A stretch of 64,000 nucleotides of DNA from contig SRSI01000073.1 of NCBI GenBank assembly GCA_005656395.1, positions 558,001-622,000 of the forward strand, written 5' to 3'. Origin of the DNA: Strongyloides papillosus. Lineage: Eukaryota; Nematoda; Chromadorea; Rhabditida; Strongyloididae. Positions 58,956 through 64,000 of the stretch are shown here, piece after piece. The notes beneath the pieces are model-generated. The model ran no database searches and was not told the origin of the DNA. It worked only from the letters and a program-made list of their open reading frames with translations. Numbering within the stretch: the stretch's first letter is position 1; the number at the start of each line of letters is the position of its first letter. A program made the translations under genes and the position numbers.

Positions 58956-61278
58956 TTCTAAGTTCTCCTCTTCTAACATTGAAACTCCCCGGGCAGGTGT
59001 TCCCTAAAATTTTATTTAGACGCGGTTTCATTGTTCCTGGCATATGAAGACTTAACTTGTAATCTTCGACAACTCTCTTCAGATCATTTAAACATTGTTC
59101 ATCATCAATCTTTATTCTCTCAGTATATCCAATATTATTTAACCACTGTTCCGTCAAGATCTTTTCTATTTCTTTCTCATTTTTATCTAATACTTTTTTA
59201 TCTTTACTTAACTCCTTTTCATCTTTATTTAACATCTTTATATTTTTACATTTATCAACATTCATGATTTGGACTGTGTCTCCTTCCTTCTTTAAATTAT
59301 TAACATCAAACTTTAATTCATATCCATCTTCATTCATCAACAAGTTATCATTTCTAAAAGTCTGTTTTACTCCATTCAACATAATTTTATGCTCTCGACC
59401 ATTTGAACTAGAAACAATAATGTCACCAATACTTGACAAGTGATCCGTGGAGCTTCCTAAAACAGTGTTAACAATCAATTTTGCTAGTCCTGCGGATGGC
59501 TTGGCTCCAAAGGGGAGACGGGTCAGTGAATATCCCTCTCTGATCCTTGGTTTTGCAAACCCGAACCAATCATTATTGTTTTCATGTAAGTTCAACATTT
59601 TATCCTTCCATTTCAACGGTACTTGATTACAGTTATTCAAATAACGATTTGTTGGACGATAACCAGTGTCCAATCTTAGCTGACTATTCGTCTTTCTCAA
59701 CATCTTTCTATCAATCTTCTTACCACATTTGCACAAGAAAAATTTCAAACTTCTTGCATCAATCTGTGAAATTAGTACATCATAACAAAACTTCTCACTT
59801 GTCAATATTTGTGATGCTGGTGCTATAGCTGCAACAGTTTCAACACTTTCATCTTGGTCTATCAATACTATTGGAATCTGATGCTTCAACTTCCAACTCT
59901 TATCACCACCAACTTTAAACTTTTCTGGATTCTCATATTTCTTCAAATCAACTTTATCCTTCATCACTTTATTCAAATATTCATACGTAACAAACGACTT
60001 CTCAGCTCCTGTGTCAATAAATTCCCTTGCAGGATGCTGTTCCTTATCAATTTTGACTACCACATCAATTATGAGTCCAGACAATTGTCTATTTTCAACT
60101 GATTTATCTAATTCCAACTTCATTTGCATTTCATCTCTTTTAACCATTAAGAGACTAAGATCACCATCATCTTCACTTTCATCAATCGAATTAACATCTT
60201 TTTCAAACTTTAAAAAACCAATATAATCTTCATCATCATTCTCCTCAATCTTCCTTGGGGATTCAACATCAACAGCTCTCATTACTCTCTTAATTGTAGT
60301 AGCAGCCGATTTCACTTTCATATTTTTCTCAACCTCCTTTTTACATTGAAAGGACTTGTGACCTTCCATCTGACAATTAAAGCACACAACTGACTTTGGA
60401 ACATCCTCCTTAACTGACTGAATTCTCTTTCCAATATCTCCTTTTATCAACGAGTCCTTTCTTACCAATTTCAATTCAAGGGTTATTTCAGCTTCAAGCT
60501 CTTCAACTTCCATGTGACGAGCATATTTGGCTAATCCTCTAAGACACTGTATTTGATTCATTTGCTTCATCATCTCTACCTTGTATATCTGGTTCAATTG
60601 GGACTTTTCAAAACCTTTGTATTTCATTTTTATCAATTCCCTTAAACTGGACAATGAGGATTTCGGATCATCGATATCCAACTGGTAATTCATCAATCCA
60701 ATTTCTGCTTCAGCAACACTCATCTTCTGACTATACCATCTTTTCAATACCAGACATATGGTAGTAACATTCAAATTATCAAAATTTTCATAGCAGTCTT
60801 GTAGTCTTTGGAGTACCTTATCCTCAATCTTGTTTAGCAGCCACCCAGTCAACTCGGGATCATTTGGGGAGATTCCGGAGATATTTGCTGCTGACTTAAA
60901 TCTTCTTATAAATGCTTCAATTTCACCTGTTGATTCCTTGAACATCGGTACAGCCTTAAGAAGTTCCAAATTCCTTTCCTTCCTTACAGGTCGTCTTCCA
61001 TCAATTAATAATTTTTCTGTATTAAGTGACTCATCACCATCAGCCACGTCATCATTATTGACAATTACATCTTTATCCTTAATATTTACATCACCACTTC
61101 CACTTACAAACGTATTATTAAGATCCTCAGGATCCAACTGCTCCCTTGATACCACGATACCAACTTCTTCAAATTTAGCTTCATTTTTGATCAACCTCTC
61201 CAGAAGCTCTGCTTTAGTTCCACTTGTCTGCAAACCAAGTTTTCTACATGCCTTTACCAATGTAGGCTTCAAATTCAA
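58942..61278 (-). CDS. Gag-protease-RT-remnant polyprotein, 778 residues
   Basis: Residues about 6-33 form a SAP-like helix-turn-helix motif (VKACRKLGLQTSGTKAELLE). About 100-290 is a Gag-like helical region. A CCHC zinc knuckle C-x2-C-x4-H-x4-C lies at about 298-311. Aspartic protease D-T-G-A is near 422. An RT remnant follows, with L-T-R-L-P-F-G near 587. The catalytic Y-x-D-D is replaced by S-I-G-D near 615, and the RT fingers and much of the palm are missing. A Lys/Asp-rich linker closes the protein. The frame is open from about 61311, but there is no ATG before residue 111; 61278 is a TTG. An ATG pair lies just upstream in another frame. Either the start was lost by a small shift or translation begins unusually. 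Confidence 0.75.
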   Translation of the reverse strand: MNLKPTLVKACRKLGLQTSGTKAELLERLIKNEAKFEEVGIVVSREQLDPEDLNNTFVSGSGDVNIKDKDVIVNNDDVADGDESLNTEKLLIDGRRPVRKERNLELLKAVPMFKESTGEIEAFIRRFKSAANISGISPNDPELTGWLLNKIEDKVLQRLQDCYENFDNLNVTTICLVLKRWYSQKMSVAEAEIGLMNYQLDIDDPKSSLSSLRELIKMKYKGFEKSQLNQIYKVEMMKQMNQIQCLRGLAKYARHMEVEELEAEITLELKLVRKDSLIKGDIGKRIQSVKEDVPKSVVCFNCQMEGHKSFQCKKEVEKNMKVKSAATTIKRVMRAVDVESPRKIEENDDEDYIGFLKFEKDVNSIDESEDDGDLSLLMVKRDEMQMKLELDKSVENRQLSGLIIDVVVKIDKEQHPAREFIDTGAEKSFVTYEYLNKVMKDKVDLKKYENPEKFKVGGDKSWKLKHQIPIVLIDQDESVETVAAIAPASQILTSEKFCYDVLISQIDARSLKFFLCKCGKKIDRKMLRKTNSQLRLDTGYRPTNRYLNNCNQVPLKWKDKMLNLHENNNDWFGFAKPRIREGYSLTRLPFGAKPSAGLAKLIVNTVLGSSTDHLSSIGDIIVSSSNGREHKIMLNGVKQTFRNDNLLMNEDGYELKFDVNNLKKEGDTVQIMNVDKCKNIKMLNKDEKELSKDKKVLDKNEKEIEKILTEQWLNNIGYTERIKIDDEQCLNDLKRVVEDYKLSLHMPGTMKPRLNKILGNTCPGSFNVRRGELRMSPK

Positions 61279-61347
61279 CGACAGAATTAAATCTAATTCA
61301 TTTCCATTAGGTTAATAATCCCTTTAGTTTCAACCTTCACTCGCAAG

Positions 61348-61498
61348 TGAATTTTATTAGGTCTTAACGAATCTATAGTAAAAAATGCAATTAATATGAT
61401 ATTCAATAATTATAAATTTAATTATACAATGAAAAGACCACTTATTTTATAAATAATATTTTATTTAAATTTGAATATTGCCGACTATTTTGGAGACA
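61348..61498 (-). repeat. 5' LTR of the 2.7-kb element
   Basis: It is about one base shorter than the 3' LTR, with scattered substitutions (for example GACGAC versus GCCGAC, GGCCAC versus GACCAC). Confidence 0.8.
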
Positions 61499-62072
61499 TT
61501 CCTACTTTTTCTATATTTTTTTAATATGAATAAGCTTTATTAAAGTAAAATATCTTATATTTTATTGATATGTAATGGATCAAAAATCGTTTACCTCCTT
61601 AAGGTATACTAACTCCTGCTTGTTGTCTTATTGGCGATCATGACTTTTAATGTCATCATTTATTATATTATATAAACTAAAATATGTGGAATAATTTTAG
61701 TGATGATTTAAGAATGTTTCTAACTTTATAATTTTAGGTTTTATACTATTATATTATTAGTTGCTACATTGTAAACCTGTGAAGAAATATAAGGTGGTTC
61801 TCACAGGATAAGTTCATATATTATTTACATTGTTTTTTTATATAGCTTTTAGTTTTTGTAATAAAATTTATATCTTTCTTGCGTACACCTTTGTTCTTTT
61901 AACAGAAAGCCGCCCGTTAAAATTAAAAATTTTACTTTAAGTAGATTTTAATAATTTTATAATCAATGAATTTTTAAACATTACATTAAATTGGCTTGGA
62001 TTTGTGTAATTTCGTGTTTGAAAGGAATTAAAATTTCATATAAATTAAAACAAATTTTCTGAGAAATACACT
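61499..62072. other. AT-rich intergenic before the astacin pseudogene
   Basis: No coding signal is seen. The last 60 bp should hold the promoter of the astacin pseudogene; no TATTTAA box of the transthyretin-like type is present. Confidence 0.55.
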
Positions 62073-63555
62073 ATGAAAATTTTTTTTATTAAAGAATTTA
62101 TTCTTCTTGCAATTGTTACTCTTTTTTATTAAAAGCGTAAGTTTGCTATATTCATCTGGTTGCAATAAAATATAAAACTTTAGAGACGTCGTTTCGAAAT
62201 AAGAGATGAAACAAGAAAAAGTTTATCTGATATCCAAGAAAAATTTCGAAGATACTGTTGTAGGGTTAAAAGGATTAAACAAATTACAAAGATAATTGAT
62301 AGGACTTCAAGATAGAAATCAAACTAAAGATGAAGACACTGAAGTAGTAGATGAATCTTCAAAGGTAAATCCGGATTTATATGAATGTGATATTATTCTT
62401 ACTGAAAATCAAATAAATAAACTTGTGAATGATGTAGAACAACAAGTTGAACGAAAAAATATTGATGTTGGTGATATAGAAAGTAGAGCTAAAAAATCAA
62501 AAATAGCAAAACTTCCTATCATGAAAGATATTAATAAAATGTGGACTTCACTAATACCATATTATGTTGATACTCTAGTAAATGTAACTTTAGTAACAGC
62601 AGCTTTAAAAGGTATAGAAAGTGAAACGTGTATTCGTTTTACTAAAAGTACAACTCCAATCACTGGTAAACCCGGTTAAAAATATTTCAAAGGGTTTGGT
62701 TGCTGGTTATACATAGGAAGAATCTATACTGATGCTACACAAGAAATAAGTATTGGACAGGGTTGTGGATCAAATGCAATTATACAACATGAAACTGCTC
62801 ATGCTTTAGGAGTATACCATGAACAATCAAGACCAGATAGACCCGCGTTTGTCACTGTTTTAACTGTTAATATTATTTCTGAGAAAGAATTCAATTTTGT
62901 TTTAAATGTGAAAAGTTTCATAAAAGAATATGGCATTCCATATGATTTCGGCTCTGTAATGCATTGTAAAAGATATGATTTTTTAAGTAATGGTAATCAA
63001 ACTATTGTAGCAATAGACCAAAAGTATGACAAATCAATGGAACAAAAGAATAGACTTTCATTTAATGATTAAAAATCAATTAACTATAAATATTGTAACT
63101 CATCATGCTTAACACCAATTTAATGCTAAAAAGATGAGTAACAAAATTAAAATAATTGTGCAGTTTTTAAATGTCCATTTGGTTTCTCTGGAGTCCTTTG
63201 TGTGAAATATACTACAAGTCCATTTACAACATGTAGAAACCAATTTCTAACAGCAACAACTACTCTGAAAACATTAAAAATTACTGGAGCATTGAATTGT
63301 TGTTTTTTAATTATTACAACGTCTTCATATAAAGTCAAACTTAATGTCGTTACTACAAATCTACCTGTTAGTGATCCTTGTTTTTCTGGTAAAGGTCTTG
63401 AAATAAAATTCAAAAAGGATAAAACATCAACCGGAATAAATTTATGTGGAGTAAATAAAAACCAGCAAATAATTACTGAATCAAATTCAGCTATGATTCA
63501 CTACGTTGCTGGTTTGGCAACTCATAATTTTACATTAACATATATTCAATATTAG
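62073..63555 (+). pseudogene. Astacin-EGF-CUB metalloprotease, inactivated by stops and shifts
   Basis: A signal peptide starts at 62073 (MKIFFIKEFILLAIVTLFY) and meets a stop. A GTAAGT...TTTAG gap joins to a pro-region that shifts frame near 62290. The pro-segment includes L-Y-E-C-D-I-I-L, where astacins usually have a Gly before the switch Asp. The catalytic region follows an in-frame TAA (62677-62679). The zinc motif HETAHALGVYHEQ is complete (62788-62826), and the Met-turn is S-V-M-H-C, with Cys in place of the usual Tyr. A second TAA (63070-63072) lies where a Tyr codon is expected, then a broken EGF-like part and a CUB domain readable to 63555. At least four lesions make a sequencing-error explanation unlikely. 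Confidence 0.82.
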
Positions 63556-64000
63556 ATCATTAATATGATGAATAAAGTTATTCATAATAAAGACTTAGAA
63601 AAAAAATTTTGTTTCCTATTTTGTACCATGTATTTGATAGAGATATAATAATATATCTCGAAAGTATTTGTTAGAAAAGTAGATAATCTTTATTTTTTAC
63701 TAAAAGAACTCAGTTTCATTTTTTAGTGTTAAAATTGAATTCCCATTTTATGTTCTGCGATATCATGTACTTGTGACGATGGAAATAATATAATAATATT
63801 AATATATTTTCTAAAACTACACATATAACTTTTAATTAGAGATTACCTAGAAACAGATTAAACATTTACATTTCCATAGTTTTTTCAATTTTTTTGTTAA
63901 CCATCTTTTGTGTGTGTATTACACTATTTATTAAAGATAAAAAATATTTTCATCATAAAGAGTTTTTTTTTTAATCTCCAATAAGAACGACACAAATAAC
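63556..64000. other. AT-rich sequence after the astacin pseudogene
   Basis: Nothing coding or repeated is seen up to the window end. An AATAAAG-type poly(A) word follows the CUB stop near 63573. Confidence 0.55.

Larger units (their letters stand above)
58804..61498 (-). mobile_element. Short LTR retrotransposon, 2.7 kb, non-autonomous
   Basis: Direct repeats of 152 bp (58804-58955) and 151 bp (61348-61498) flank a single minus-strand ORF. On the minus strand they begin TGTCTCCAAAATAGTCG and end AAAATTCA (TG...CA), and they differ at roughly ten positions, so the insertion is older than the Gypsy element. A purine-rich run (AGAAGAGGAGAACTTAGAA) precedes the 3' LTR. No convincing target duplication was found (TTC at most). 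The internal part has Gag, protease and a shrunken RT but no integrase. Confidence 0.8.

Noticed and set aside
59031..61315. Several plus-strand ORFs opposite the 58.9-61.3 kb polyprotein
   Set aside because: They are antisense shadows of a long ORF that has clear Gag, zinc-knuckle and protease motifs.

Overview
The window is a very AT-rich eukaryotic segment. It is most consistent with a clade IV nematode of the Strongyloides type: introns of 34-41 bp with GTAAGT-like donors and short TTT(T)AG/AAAG acceptors, small secreted transthyretin-like proteins, astacin-EGF-CUB proteins and a divergent CAP (SCP/TAPS) protein. The genus is inferred from gene families and gene style; no marker gene is present. 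There are no bacterial operons, rRNA genes, tRNA genes or CRISPR arrays.

Positions 1-30140 are a head-to-tail tandem array with a unit of about 13.19 kb: the tail of one copy (1-4040), a full copy (4041-17226) and a final copy (17227-30140). I infer the duplication breakpoint from where the last copy stops matching (30140). It joins the tail of a unit to the middle of a transthyretin-like gene and so truncates that gene at each internal junction. Each unit carries two intact two-exon transthyretin-like genes on the minus strand, a dead mariner with perfect terminal repeats, a piggyBac-type TTAA miniature element, and a broken membrane-protein gene hit by a 176-bp solo LTR. A decayed plus-strand gene and a second, 268-bp solo LTR complete the unit. 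The last copy lacks the 268-bp LTR and shows an intact empty target site.

Positions 30141-38.6 kb hold repeated upstream modules of another transthyretin-like subfamily, a 1.5-kb fold-back-like region, and one intact gene (36740-37179). Positions 38620-45827 are a complete Gypsy-type LTR retrotransposon on the minus strand, with identical 176-bp LTRs, a 5-bp target duplication, a primer binding site and a polypurine tract. Its 1790-residue polyprotein has an unusual tandem-repeat N-terminus and an extra membrane/coiled-coil region between Gag and protease, and it ends inside reverse transcriptase with no integrase.

Positions 46-64 kb contain a second TTAA element, an astacin-EGF-CUB gene whose zinc site is lost (49185-50358), a two-exon CAP gene with a Thr/Lys/Pro-rich N-terminal region (54454-55595), and a transthyretin-like paralogue (57184-57653). 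A non-autonomous LTR element with 152-bp LTRs and a Gag-protease-RT-remnant ORF follows (58804-61498), then an astacin pseudogene that keeps its zinc motif (62073-63555).

The host genes encode small secreted, fast-evolving proteins (transthyretin-like, CAP, astacin) of families often expanded in parasitic nematodes. They sit in a transposon-rich, recently rearranged neighbourhood.
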